From Larix sibirica (lineage: Eukaryota > Streptophyta > Pinopsida > Pinales > Pinaceae), in assembly GCA_004151065.3 (NCBI GenBank), contig NWUY0304901517.1, positions 1-20,610 of the forward strand: a stretch of DNA of 20,610 nucleotides. Direction: 5' to 3'. This document shows positions 7,670-16,360 of this stretch, piece by piece. The stretch's first letter is position 1, and every line of letters starts with the position of its first letter. Made by a program: the position numbers and the translations under genes. Under the pieces are notes generated by a model. That model made no database searches. It worked only from the letters and a program-made list of their open reading frames with translations, and was not told the origin of the DNA.

Positions 7670-9015
7670 GGTAAGGTGCGGCTTCGCCTTCGCAGTTTAG
7701 AGGCATTTTTCTGGGGGAATAGCTTGATAAAGACTCTTAATTACTGCAATGGGAATGGGGCAGTTCAGAAGCAGTTAGGAAGAGGAGATACGAAGGCGTT
7801 AAGAAGGGGGATAGCACCCGGCGTTAAGCAGAGTGTAAGTTCCTTTACTGCGAGGTTGGCCCAGTCATCATCTATTTTCCTCCTTTAGTGAAATGGGTTT
7901 CACATGCCGAATCAAGACGTACCGGCTACTACGCGGGGTAATCAATCACACTCCATGTAGGCGAACACATCAAACCAAGACCTTTGGCCACCGCTCTGAC
8001 CCCTTCTTACACTCACGAACATACCGGGACAATACCTTTGGCTAACACCCTGAGTACTTTTTGCACTCACCTCACTAGGCGAACCCCCCGAATCCGAACA
8101 TACCGGGACAATACCTTTGGCTAACACCCTGAGTACTTTTTGCACTCACCTCACTAGGCGAACCCCCCGAATCAATCTGCTAAGCTACCATTTGGGTTAT
8201 GCAAGAACACACCGAATCTAGACCTTTGGCCAACATCCCGGTAGTTTTATAACTGGGGATACCGAGACCAGACTTGCGGGTCAGGTCGGCTTCCTCGTCT
8301 TCCCTTGTCAGACGAGCAAGTCTTCCTCTTTCTTTTGTTAGGCAAGTGGGGACTCCCGCAGGGGCGAGTCACTCGAGGAGGGGATTGGTCGTTGAGCGAA
8401 GCGAGCCCTGATTAGTCTTTCCTTTCTTATGAAGCGAGATTCTACCTTTAGCTGCCCAGTTCCCTCCTTGAATTAGGTAGGCGTCTTATCGAACTTCATA
8501 CCAAATCCAGACTTTGCGGGTTAGATCGGCTTTCCCTTTATTTACGTAATTTAATAGGGAAGATAACCATCCGGCGTTAATAAGAGTACAGGTTCCTTTA
8601 CTGCGAAATTCATGCAGTAACCAACTCTATTCTTCTATTAGCTTAATTGGCTTAATACACCGGAACAATACCCCGACTGCCTACACCCGGGTAGTCGGGA
8701 ACATACTATATAGGCAAATACAATGGAACAATACCGTTGGACAACACCCAGATTCCTACTTGCACTCACTATAGAATTACCAAAAGTTATTCCTATTTGT
8801 ATAATTAACAAGTTTATACCTCATGCCAATAGAATAACCCTGATCATATGCCATGTTGATGGAGCAGTTATAAGGCAGTTCTCTAGGGAGATTGGAGTGG
8901 TAAGATCCAGATTCCTGCTATGATGATGAGACCAGTTATCTAGCAGTTCTCTAGGGTAGATGGGTGTGGTAAGGCGAGGTTAGGATGGTTATACCTTGAC
9001 TGCGAGGTTATAACG
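7670..9015. repeat. Cluster of interleaved, diverged short repeats
   Basis: At least four repeat types alternate here. (1) An ACCGGGACAATACC-type unit occurs at about 7945, 8016, 8095, 8199, 8650 and 8705. (2) CCGGCGTTAA followed by GTTCCTTTACTGCGA occurs at about 7818 and 8571, with a remnant near 8993. (3) ATACC followed by CAGACTT, TGCGGGT and CGGCTT occurs at about 8258 and 8499. (4) GCAGTTCTCTAGGG followed by GTGGTAAG occurs at 8874-8904 and 8942-8973. CGAGTCACTCG near 8365 and GCGAAGCG near 8398 are small palindromes. No open frame has a recognised product. Confidence 0.7.
8016..8173. repeat. Perfect 79-bp tandem duplication
   Basis: Positions 8016-8094 and 8095-8173 are identical for all 79 bases, starting CGAACATACCGGGACAATAC and ending CCCCCCGAATC. 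Because 79 is not a multiple of three, the minus-strand frame changes between copies: one reads KVLRVLAKGIVPV and the other STQGVSQRYCPGMF. Flanking units of the same family are well diverged, so this duplication must be young. Confidence 0.97.
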
Positions 9016-9480
9016 TTCACCAGCTATTCCCTTATGTTAGCTAGGTCGGCTTTCACATACTGATATATTACCTCTGGGCTAGTATTCTTCCTCGATATAC
9101 TAAGTAATTTTACTGAGCGGTAACGAGTCGCTAACGCGACGAGCCTTTGGGTTCTTTTTTTGACTAATTGTTTACCACTGTTTATACCCAGTTGTGAGGC
9201 CAGTTGGAACCTCACAAAGAATAGAACAACCTATGGCCTACGGGTTCTGCCGGTCTCCTCATGCATAAGTGAAAAGAGCAAATCTAATAAGAAGTATGCG
9301 AGTGCTGGGTTGCCCCCAAGGGTTACCCAGTACGTATCTTGTAGCCTGCCTTTAGTTGCCCGTTACGACTTCCTCTAGCTTGCGGGGACATGGAAGCCGG
9401 CCAGCCAGCCTAGCTCAAACAAACAACTACAACGACTCCAAGGCCAATAGCTATTATAGAATATCATATACAAGACCGCC
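9016..9480. other. No gene recognised; hairpin and promoter-like word
   Basis: GTCGC-TAAC-GCGAC at 9127-9140 forms a five-pair hairpin. CATAAGTGA at 9264-9272 fits the CRTA-type mitochondrial promoter core, again without a downstream gene. A 72-codon plus-strand frame (9160-9378) resembles no family I know. Confidence 0.3.
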
Positions 9481-9489
9481 ATGGGATAA

Positions 9490-9600
9490 ATAAGAAGATA
9501 TCCTTCCGTGTCCGGCCCGAGGATCTGCAATGTGGGTTTTTTCATTCGTATCAGCCCTAAGTTTCGCAACGGTAGAACCGTTGGAAAGCAATAATGAATG
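9490..9600 (-). repeat. Possible sixth copy (F) of the 'VPVDPKNA' family
   Basis: Minus-strand residues LPLRNLGLIRMKKPTLQILG followed by PDTEGYLLIYP can be aligned with copy E, which reads IPLSVRNVVKCDYSKIK and then EGPYGEVFMILYQP. At the DNA level the match is patchy (GTTTCGCAACGGTAGAACCG against GTTTCGAACGGATAGCGG). AACGGT-AGA-ACCGTT at 9568-9582 is a six-pair palindrome inside it. This is the weakest member. Confidence 0.3.
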
Positions 9601-10225
9601 CCTCGGATAATGAACTGGCTGGGGGAGAGGCACACCAGTGATTTTTGGTATTGTTATTTAAAGCCTTAAGTTAGATCAACGAGGTGAACAATAAAGTGAT
9701 TTTGGAACGAACTGGTTTTCAATTTATCAAGGCTGCTCAGTTGGTGAGGTTATATAATTCGGGGGAGGGCAAAACAGCTATAAAAACCAACTAGGTGGTT
9801 CGTGGGAGAATCCAACTGACCAGGATCTTAGATTACATCGGTTCTTAGATCACAGAGAACTATTTTCCAAGCATCATCTTCCGCATTGGGAAAACTGCCC
9901 TTGACAACGTTATTGAGATCTTGAGTCTTTGGTGAAGCGGAACATGGTTGGAAACGAAATAAGGTGACAGATCGTACGATATACATATCCTTTCGCAATG
10001 AGTAGTGATTTATCTTAAGGTTTAAAGCGCTTAATGGAGCTCCTGATCCGACTATTTCAGTATCATGCCTTGAAGCAGATCAACCGAAGCAGAACTAATA
10101 CACCAGCCCCAGGTCGGCATTATAGGGCCATAAATTCTCCCTATTCCCTTGCACAAAGCCCTTTCTTTTCCACCCAATTTCCCATCTTGACCAGTTATAC
10201 TTTCGTTGATTTGTTCCTATAGACA
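9601..10225. other. No gene recognised
   Basis: The minus strand stays open for about 43 codons near 9830-9980, with residues such as TQDLNNVVKGSFPNAEDDAW. This could be a retrotransposon scrap, but I cannot name it. The remainder has stops in every frame. Confidence 0.3.
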
Positions 10226-10226
10226 A

Positions 10227-10297
10227 AACCGCATTTCAGAATGTTTTTAACATTGCCGGACAGACGAACCAGTATGGCTTTCATATCTTGCTTGAGG
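10227..10297 (-). repeat. 'VPVDPKNA' family, copy B
   Basis: GCATTTCAGAATGTTTTTAA at 10231-10250 is followed by CATTGCCGGACAGACGAACC and ATGGCTTTCATATCTTGC, which align with copy A across about 67 bases. The minus strand reads LSGNVKNILKCGFVYRNK. Confidence 0.5.
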
Positions 10298-10373
10298 CAC
10301 TATTGATCTTATTGGGCCAGGCTTCACCGGGGACCTGTTGGATCATATGCCTCCGACCTCGTCCTGACACAAT

Positions 10374-10435
10374 TGTTCTTTATGAAATGCGCGTTTCAGA
10401 GCGTTTTTAGGATCGACCGAAATCGGGCACCCAAC
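10374..10435 (-). repeat. 'VPVDPKNA' family, copy C
   Basis: GCGTTTCAGAGCGTTTTTAG is followed by GATCGACCGAAATCGGGCAC. The minus strand reads PISVDPKNALKRAFHKE. It lies only about 160 bases from copy B in the same orientation, so the pair may be a tandem duplication that has since diverged. Confidence 0.55.
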
Positions 10436-11280
10436 AATGAACCAACAAGCTGTTCGGGTCATGTACTTTAACAAATAGGTTTTTTTCTCATTCCGTACCG
10501 TACCATCCCCGTGTTGGGTCGATGTGCCCCGTATGGTGAAAACTTGGGAAACTCAATAAATATATTGTATGATTACAACTTGGGTAAATTGAAATCACGT
10601 ATGTAACCAACTTGGCTCCAACCTTTTTATGGTGGGAAAAAGGGGAACTCACCGCACGAAGCCATTCACTCACTCGCTGCACATAGCCCGATCCGGGCAC
10701 ATAGTTAGAAAAAAAGCACATAGCCCAAGTTATTAACCCCTTGCCCCACCCGCGAGCTAGTCACCTTCACTCTAGCAACACGTACACCTAGCCGTCTCGT
10801 ATGGCGCAGGGGTGAAATTCTCTGTTCCTAATTGCCTATCGCTAGGAAGTAGGTTCCTATTTTGTTGGTACGTCTCTCGCTGGTTCCTCTAACGCTGGGC
10901 AATGATATCCCATTTATTCCATCAATTGTCCATCCATGCATCCATCCCCAGTAACTTACGGAGTACCTCCCTTAATAATAAACAGTTGTAATATCTTACC
11001 TTGAGCATCACATCATTCATTGAGGAGCTGGGTTAAACAAGAGTGTAGACCCCTTCTATTTTTTGCATAAAAATATCTGCCCATGAAAGCAGAACACAGA
11101 TGAGCATCAAAGAAAGCAAGCTCCCAATCTTTCCTCCCAGTTGAGATACTTGCTTTTCTCCTTCCCATTCTCCTAGCTTTTTTCCCTCTCTTCAAATTAT
11201 TACACCGGACCCACCCGCTCCCTTTGGACATTGAATTATATATAGTTCCACAAGCTTTAGGTCAGCAGACATACCCGTTG
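10436..11280. other. No gene recognised; one short repeat
   Basis: Apart from the repeat at 10648-10686 there is nothing nameable. A 77-codon minus frame (10488-10721) and a Lys/Arg-rich 72-codon minus frame (11013-11231) match no family I know. Confidence 0.35.
10648..10686. repeat. GCACGAAGCCATTCA repeat, copy 1
   Basis: CACCGCACGAAGCCATTCAC is followed by CTCGCTGCACATAG. The same order is found at 12126-12162, with the invariant core GCACGAAGCCATTCA. Confidence 0.8.
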
Positions 11281-11283
11281 TAC

Positions 11284-11330
11284 TAAATGTTTGAATATAG
11301 CCATTTTGGGATCGACCGGAACAACTTATT
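11284..11330 (-). repeat. 'VPVDPKNA' family, copy D
   Basis: TTTTGGGATCGACCGGAACA at about 11304-11323 is the best match to the family core. The minus strand reads VVPVDPKMAIFKHL. A TAA precedes it in the same frame, and upstream of that the frame reads MAANKLNLTGHSES (start near 11397). Confidence 0.5.
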
Positions 11331-11970
11331 GGGGCAATCCATCACCCTTTGGATTTGATTCGCTATGCCCCGTAAGATTCAGTTTATTGGCAGCCATACC
11401 TATCACTATACCCTAGACCTCCACCTCGAACTCAACGGAGGAAGGAACCCCTTCAATTATACCCCTAGATATACCCGAACCCACCCACCCTTGAAAAAAA
11501 GGAGACCTTGTTTCACTGGATAGAGTGAGTTCCCATGGAGTAAGGCCTGAGAGACTTGCCTTATTAAGTCCGTTGGATGGCCGGCTAGCGCAAAAGTTAT
11601 GTACTTAGGTAATGGGGGTGCTTGCTAAGAATCCTTTAAATGGAAAAGGGTAAACGTATAGATGCGCGGTATCGTTGTAATTGTATTTGGATTATGATTC
11701 CCACTGGATTATTCCCAGGATAAGAAACCTACTTACTTATTTACTGAACTAGCTTCAGAGATGACAGGGCTCTTTTCCGCTAGTCGATCCAAGAGGCGGT
11801 CCAGGTGTTTATTTCGATGCTTAGCTTTAATTTTACTCGAATCCATCACCCCCCCCCATTGAGGGCTAAGTTCATTCCCCATCGAAGAAAGTACAATCTC
11901 ACGTCCCAATGTGAGGTGCAATATTTACTCCCCATCGAGCGAGGAGCTATAAGCTTTCGTCCTTATAGAG
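11331..11970. other. No gene recognised
   Basis: There is a run of nine C residues at 11848-11856. CCCCATCGA occurs twice, near 11877 and 11930. Peptides in the region are short. GCTAGCGCAAAAGTTATGTA near 11585 recalls ribosomal protein L14 but is not supported by its surroundings. Confidence 0.3.
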
Positions 11971-11971
11971 G

Positions 11972-12039
11972 GCTAATAAAAATTGACCTGAAGCGCAGTG
12001 AGTTTATTAGCGGAGTTGATTATCAAGTCAATTTTTATT
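11972..12039. other. Two overlapping, mutually exclusive stem-loops
   Basis: GCTAATAAA at 11972-11980 pairs perfectly with TTTATTAGC at 12003-12011. AATAAAAATTGAC at 11975-11987 pairs perfectly with GTCAATTTTTATT at 12027-12039. The two 5' arms overlap, so only one can form at a time. In plant mitochondria such stem-loops often mark transcript ends, but here no gene lies directly upstream. It could equally be a decayed inverted duplication. Confidence 0.65.
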
Positions 12040-12125
12040 CAATTTATTGATGATGCATTACTTACAATGCACCCCTATGAAGGGTCATAAATCATTGCCA
12101 GCCAATATACAGTTCCCCCGTGTCA

Positions 12126-12162
12126 TTCACTGCACGAAGCCATTCAACGTTACTGCATATAG
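12126..12162. repeat. GCACGAAGCCATTCA repeat, copy 2
   Basis: TTCACTGCACGAAGCCATTC is followed by TTACTGCATATAG. It matches 10648-10686 in the same orientation and spacing, with about eight differences. Confidence 0.8.
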
Positions 12163-12247
12163 TCCTTTACTTTTAAGTGTTACCTATAGCTAGCTAACCT
12201 TTCTCTTTACCAACTCTACCTATCCCTACTTAGTGGATGGAGTCCCT

Positions 12248-12270
12248 GCCCTCATTAGGAGGGCGTTTTT
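12248..12270 (+). terminator. Terminator-like hairpin with T tract
   Basis: GCCCTC pairs with GAGGGC (12248-12253 and 12259-12264) around ATTAG, and GTTTTT follows at once. The shape is that of a Rho-independent terminator, and plant mitochondrial transcripts can end at such stem-loops. No gene lies upstream, so this may be chance or a remnant. Confidence 0.3.
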
Positions 12271-13165
12271 GTGCTTGGGTCAGCACTATGACCAGTCGTA
12301 TTCCCTCAGCCTACTAGGAGATTACTTTATTAGTTACAGCAACTAACTAACAACCCGTCTATTTACTATTAGATGGGGGTAACTTCTATTCTCCTTCCTA
12401 TTGGCTAATGCTTGGGTTCAGTGAGTCCTTCTTTAGAAATACATTGCCCCAATTGTAATTGAAAAGCGAATTACCTTGGATCATAATCACCACCTCACAT
12501 TCCAGGGCACGGGGGATTTAGAAAAGGTCACGTAGAAGAACACCATCCTGGTCACGGGCGGGAATGCCCCTCTCCCTTCCTTTGTAAGGTAGGGCTCTTG
12601 TACGAAGGTGTTCCTGGCTTCATAAGTTGGGCAGCACTCCATATCCTAGGGTGAAGGAAGTATTTAGTAAAGTATCTAACAGGTGGTTGGTGACATGCAC
12701 GTAAAGAAAGGTTAATAGATGTATATCCTCCCTCGTACTCTCCCATAATACTCTTCAGTTTATAGGATCCATTCCTCAATAACCTCGCCTCCCCACCCTA
12801 GTAAACTCATCAGTAGCTTTCGAGGCCTCCCCCATAAGACGGATTAGCCCCCTAGGTCCGCTCCTTTCAGGCCAGCATCTGTGTAATTATCCAATAAGTC
12901 TCCATGCACCTACCTCACTCACACTTTCGGGATGGGTTTGGTGTTGTACCACCCTTTTTGTATATGGCCCCTTTCTTTGTACTCCGGTGGACCCCATTGT
13001 GGTAGATGTTTTCCAAGGATTGCTAGCGCTATTGCCGTAGCTATTAGCCGTTGTACCGCCCACTCCGCTCTGTAGACGAGATGCTGGCAATCAATCTAAT
13101 CAAATAACTCACTCGTAATCAGTGCACCTAACACAAACACACTTGGTATGGGGTATAGCTGAATG
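12271..13165. other. No gene recognised
   Basis: The minus strand carries a 75-codon frame (12552-12779) and a 67-codon frame (12887-13090). The second contains GVGGTTANSYGNSASNPWK, whose Gly/Ala/Asn/Ser/Thr content recalls the NNT blocks, but its codons do not end mainly in T. No family is recognised. Confidence 0.3.
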
Positions 13166-13180
13166 CGAACTTCCCATGTA

Positions 13181-13248
13181 AACTGAAAGCTAACTGACTT
13201 CCTATGTCGAACTGAAAGCTAACTGACTTCCTATGTCGAACTGAAAGC
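13181..13248. repeat. 29-bp tandem repeat, 2.3 copies
   Basis: The unit starting AACTGAAAGCTAACTGACTT and ending CCTATGTCG is identical at 13181-13209 and 13210-13238. A partial AACTGAAAGC follows at 13239-13248. GAACTTCCCATGTA just before 13181 looks like an older, diverged end of the same unit. Confidence 0.95.
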
Positions 13249-13299
13249 GGAAGGCAAGGGTAGGGAAAGTTGTATAAAGCGAGGGTAGGTCGGAGGTTC

Positions 13300-13620
13300 T
13301 GTGGTTCTGTAGTTTCCCAAGGATGTATGAGGCATAGGTTTCAAAGGCTATGCCCACCCAAGACTGTAATAAGAGTATGAGGTTCCCAAGACAGAATGTC
13401 AGGTTCCAAAGTAAGAACCAAAGTAAGAACCAAAGTAAGAAGGTCCTGGAAGGCAGAGTTTCAGGATGTTTTCAAAAGGAGGAGGTTAGGCATAGTTTTC
13501 AAGGGCTATATCCGCCCCGCCCAAGACGTAGTAGGTCTGATGCATAGGTTGTTACCAAGGATAGTTCCTTGGAGGGTAGAGGCAGTAGGGTCCTAGGGAT
13601 GATTGTACAAAGAATGTTAG
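13300..13620. repeat. Diverged direct repeats and a 12-bp tandem array
   Basis: GAGGCATAGGTTTCAAAGGC at 13329 continues to CCCAAGAC and corresponds to TTAGGCATAGTTTTCAAGGG at 13486, continuing to CCCAAGAC. CCAAAGTAAGAA is repeated perfectly three times at 13406-13441. CCAAGGAT occurs near 13317 and 13555. Small open frames on both strands arise from the repeats and have no recognised product. Confidence 0.75.
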
Positions 13621-14560
13621 CAAAGGGTGAGGTTAGAGGATGGAGGTATGAGAGTAGAGCTATAGGTTGACAGGCTTTAACAGAACGTGTCTGCTTTAAC
13701 TCGTGCCTATCCTGCCATCGGTTCAAATATTTCATTTGTTTGTTGCACCTACCAGGCATGGAGTGGTTTGTTGCACTAGGTAATGCATGGCTTGGTAAGG
13801 GGGTTCTTCATAATATTGCTATGGGATCGAATTAATCAACGCTTTGTTTTGCGTATCACGCATATATAAATCTATTTATGCTGTGTTTATATAATAGTAT
13901 ATATCCATCTCTACTTGTGTGCGGATCCAGCTAAACTCTGTAGGTAACATACATACTCAAGCATATTGATTGTACCTCATTGCTCATATTGTGTAACCCA
14001 TCGCTTATTGTATAATTGAAGAACCTCTATGTGTAACCTTTACGTGTTTCCACATTAAGTTTCCCTTTCCATACCCACCTGCGGATCAACCTCCTTCTCT
14101 GCTAGCTCTAGCTCTATCAAAGCTTCGGCGCTTGCTTACAGTCCTATATTGCCCTCTCCCTATGCGCTGGCTTTACTTTACTTTACCATGTTGCTTTTTG
14201 TTCCTTCCTTGTTTCCTTCTGTCCTTTCTTTCTTCCCTTCTGGTTGTCCTTACTTCTTTTTGAAACTCTCATTTTTATTTAGCAACTTGCTCAATTAATT
14301 CGTAATGTTCTCAGCCTTTGGCCCGAAAACTCCCCGCCTTCAGCAATCAACCTCATTGAGACCTCGATTTATACACTGATATCAATTTATATCAACCCGA
14401 TTCTCTTACCTATATTTCAATTTATACGCGGAGGGAGGGGCTTAGCTTGTATACGTTGATTTACAATTTGTTGAGGAAAAAGCATAGTCGATGTTTAGTT
14501 GCACAGTACAATCAATGATTTTTGTTAGAGTTGGAGTTGGCGCAGGATGAGTCCACAGAC
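13621..14560. other. No gene recognised; pyrimidine-rich tract
   Basis: Roughly 14160-14270 is strongly C/T-rich, with CTTTCTTTCTTCCC-type words. TTTGTTGCAC occurs twice near 13737 and 13767, and TTTATA words recur near 14370 and 14420. No coding similarity is seen. Confidence 0.35.
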
Positions 14561-14565
14561 CAGAG

Positions 14566-14732
14566 CCAGTCTTCCGAAAGAAAGGGGCGCCAGTAGGGAG
14601 GGGCTAGAGTCTTCTGGGAATAAAGGAAAGAAAAGGGCTCGCTCAATTGATATAGAATGTTCTTGGAGGGGCCAGATATAGATGGTCTTTTCAGGAAAGG
14701 GCTAGATAGAGTATTCTGGGAAGGGATATAGC
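14566..14732. repeat. Four diverged copies of a TCTTCTGGGAA unit
   Basis: AGTCTTCCGAAAGAAAGGGG (about 14569), GTCTTCTGGGAATAAAGG (about 14610), GGTCTTTTCAGGAAAGGGCT (about 14683) and GTATTCTGGGAAGGGATATA (about 14711) are related, spaced 28-73 bases apart. The minus-strand 89-codon frame at 14512-14781 is built from them (SQNTL, SKNIL and SQKTL recur). Confidence 0.6.
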
Positions 14733-14747
14733 TGTGTTCATCCAAGT

Positions 14748-14770
14748 TATATATATATATATATAATATA
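14748..14770. repeat. TA dinucleotide microsatellite
   Basis: Nine TA units run from 14748 to 14765. ATATA follows after a one-base phase slip. It adjoins the TCTTCTGGGAA cluster. Confidence 0.9.
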
Positions 14771-15396
14771 TTAAAGTCCATACCAAGAGACTTCCGTATG
14801 GCTGCTTATGGCTAGGTCTCCTGGTTAGCCCGGCATGAAACTGGAATAGAGTACTGACAACTGGTCGTTTATTTAGGGAATGGGTGGAAAAAGGATTTAT
14901 CACCTCAATATGACTGGCAGCTTATGGGGCGACCCTATTTGGACAATAATAAGAAGGTTTTTCTAATATATCTGGTCCCACAACAGACAAACAATTGCTC
15001 CAATCAACACATCATCGACATTTAACTCGACATCCACCTTTCTAACTTATTAGTTCTTAGCTTTAGTCCCATGACAGACTGGTTTATTACCCTTTATTTA
15101 TTTCTTTTTTATGGAGACCTACGGCTGGCTCCTATTTAGGCTTATTGCGGACCTAAGGCAATAGGAGGAATTTGAACTGATGAACTAATAAATACAAAGG
15201 GGCTAAAGCAAGGCATTAATATAACCTATTAATTACAAAGGAAAAGTTTATATTGAGTCAAGTTCAACGATATGCGAGTATAAGCCATATGGTATGGTAA
15301 GAATAAACTCCATTTATTTAGGTGCCCCGTGGTGTTCATTGGACCCATCAAAAAGAGGACCCGTAGGGACTCGACTGAAAAAGGAGAGGATGTTTT
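14771..15396. other. No gene recognised
   Basis: This is an AT-rich spacer. A 66-codon minus frame at 15229-15429 runs into the repeat at 15397 and has no recognised product. Confidence 0.35.
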
Positions 15397-15489
15397 GTAG
15401 AACCGGTATCCAAGCCGACGAGTAACCAAGCCAAGAAGTCCGAGTATAAAAGCCCAGCAGTTGAGTAGTCAGGTGGAGTAGCCTAGCCC
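15397..15489. repeat. GTAGCC-rich dispersed repeat, copy 2
   Basis: GTAGAACCGGTATCCAAGCC and the following TAACCAAGCCAAG, CAGTTGAGTAG and GAGTAGCC match 232-331 in order. The copy ends exactly where the gypsy protease reading frame begins. Confidence 0.65.
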
Positions 15490-15981
15490 ATGAACCAAGC
15501 CCAGCTCTTTACTCACAATTCCCAGATCAAGGATTCTATGCCCTCTCTCATTATGGATAATGGCTGCCAAAATAATATTGTAGCTTACGATTGGGTCCAC
15601 CGTTTAGCCCTTCCCACCACCCCACATCCTTCTACGTATCAATTGGGCTGGGTACAGAAAGAGGGTCCCCGAGTAATGGTCACCCACCGTTGTTCTCTCA
15701 CCTTTGCCATTGGCCCTTTTCGTTACACTGTCCTATGTGATTTAGCCCCCTTTAACTGTGACGATATCCTTCTTGGCACTCCTTATAAAGAACAACGTCA
15801 TGCTATCTACCATGCTCATAAACATAAGTATCACCTCACCAAGGATGGGCAGTTATGTGCTGACTTCTTTTCCTCTAAAAAAGCTCCGTCCTTACTCTCT
15901 GGCCATGCTGCTGTTCATCAAGTGAGCTTCCACCAGCGCCCCACCAGCACCTCTCCCCTCTGTATAGTGCCACCCCCTTAA
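15490..15981 (+). pseudogene. Gypsy aspartic protease, open reading frame of 163 codons
   Basis: Retropepsins cut the Gag-Pol polyprotein. This frame opens at ATG 15490 and stops at TAA 15979-15981. Residues 20-29 read LIMDNGCQNN; family members usually have IDSGS or IDTGA here. The catalytic Asp23 and Gly25 are kept, but residue 24 is Asn (AAT) in place of Ser or Thr. LGWVQKEGPRVMV and the second conserved motif ILLGTPY (residues 93-99) follow, then HAIYHAHKHKYHL. The fold looks complete with no internal stop, unlike the rest of the element. The ATG probably lies within the original polyprotein and is not a real start. It is called a pseudogene because the element is broken and no promoter is visible. 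Confidence 0.85.
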
Positions 15982-16327
15982 ACCAGACACAGCATCGTAG
16001 TCCCCTCCTTCTGATATGGTGGACCTTCTCACTTCCTTTGAGGGTGTTTTTACAGCACCCACCGGCCTTCCCCCCGTGTACCTTTTCCAGCACTCTATTG
16101 ATCTCATCCCTAGTGCTACTTTGCCCAATCTATCTCTTACCGCTTAGCACCTCGTGAAGCAGCTGAGATAGAGTGCTAACTCCAGCAACTTTTCAACTTC
16201 GGTCACAACCTCTACTTATGCTTCTCCCGCTTTTATCATCCCCAAAAAGGAAGCTGAGGAATGGCGCCTTTTTACAGATTATCGTGCACTAAAGAAAGTA
16301 ACTGTCAAAAATCGCTACCCCTTCCGC
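15982..16327 (+). pseudogene. Gypsy linker and reverse transcriptase N-terminal fragment
   Basis: One frame reads MVDLLTSFEGVFTAPTGLPP and then SIDLIPSATLPN, the usual linker before RT. A shift near 16135 moves the match to YRLAPREAAEIE, then a TAA, then LQQLFNFGH. A second shift near 16205 returns it to TSTYASPAFIIPKKEAEEWR and LFTDYRALKKVTVKNRYPF. These are the first RT motifs, with the conserved Lys of IPKK and Arg of WR. The catalytic Asp residues are not present, because sequence similarity stops right after NRYPF. Two indels and at least one stop make it inactive. Confidence 0.92.
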
Positions 16328-16341
16328 GAGTCGCCAAAAAG

Positions 16342-16360
16342 GGTGCCCGTAAAGGGCGCC
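16342..16360. other. GC-rich hairpin at the gypsy break
   Basis: GGTGCCC (16342-16348) pairs with GGGCGCC (16354-16360) around GTAAA, with one G-T pair. It starts about 15 bases after the last recognisable gypsy residue and may mark the recombination or insertion junction. Confidence 0.6.

Larger units (their letters stand above)
15490..16327 (+). mobile_element. Degraded Ty3/gypsy retrotransposon fragment, protease to RT start
   Basis: Protease, linker and N-terminal reverse transcriptase follow each other in Ty3/gypsy order on the plus strand. Gag, the RT catalytic core (YVDD-type motif), RNase H, integrase and LTRs are absent. Similarity ends after NRYPF near 16327, where a GC-rich hairpin starts. 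It is most likely a captured nuclear retrotransposon piece. It has the opposite orientation to the copia remnant and lies about 12.6 kb from it. Confidence 0.93.

Noticed and set aside
9115-9160. GAGCGGTAACGA...GGGTTC recalls group II intron domain V.
   Set aside because: The AGC catalytic triad pairing and the 34-base hairpin geometry do not fit. Only a five-pair hairpin is supported.
9830-9985. Minus-strand 43-codon stretch with TQDLNNVVKGSFPNAEDDAW, gag-like in feel.
   Set aside because: Too short, with no recognised motif; recorded only as spacer content.
10800-10830. GGGGTGAAATTCT resembles a small-subunit rRNA word.
   Set aside because: The neighbouring bases do not continue the rRNA sequence.
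11570-11625. GCTAGCGCAAAAGTTATGTA suggests a ribosomal protein L14 fragment.
   Set aside because: Only a few residues (AKVM) agree and nothing before or after supports it.
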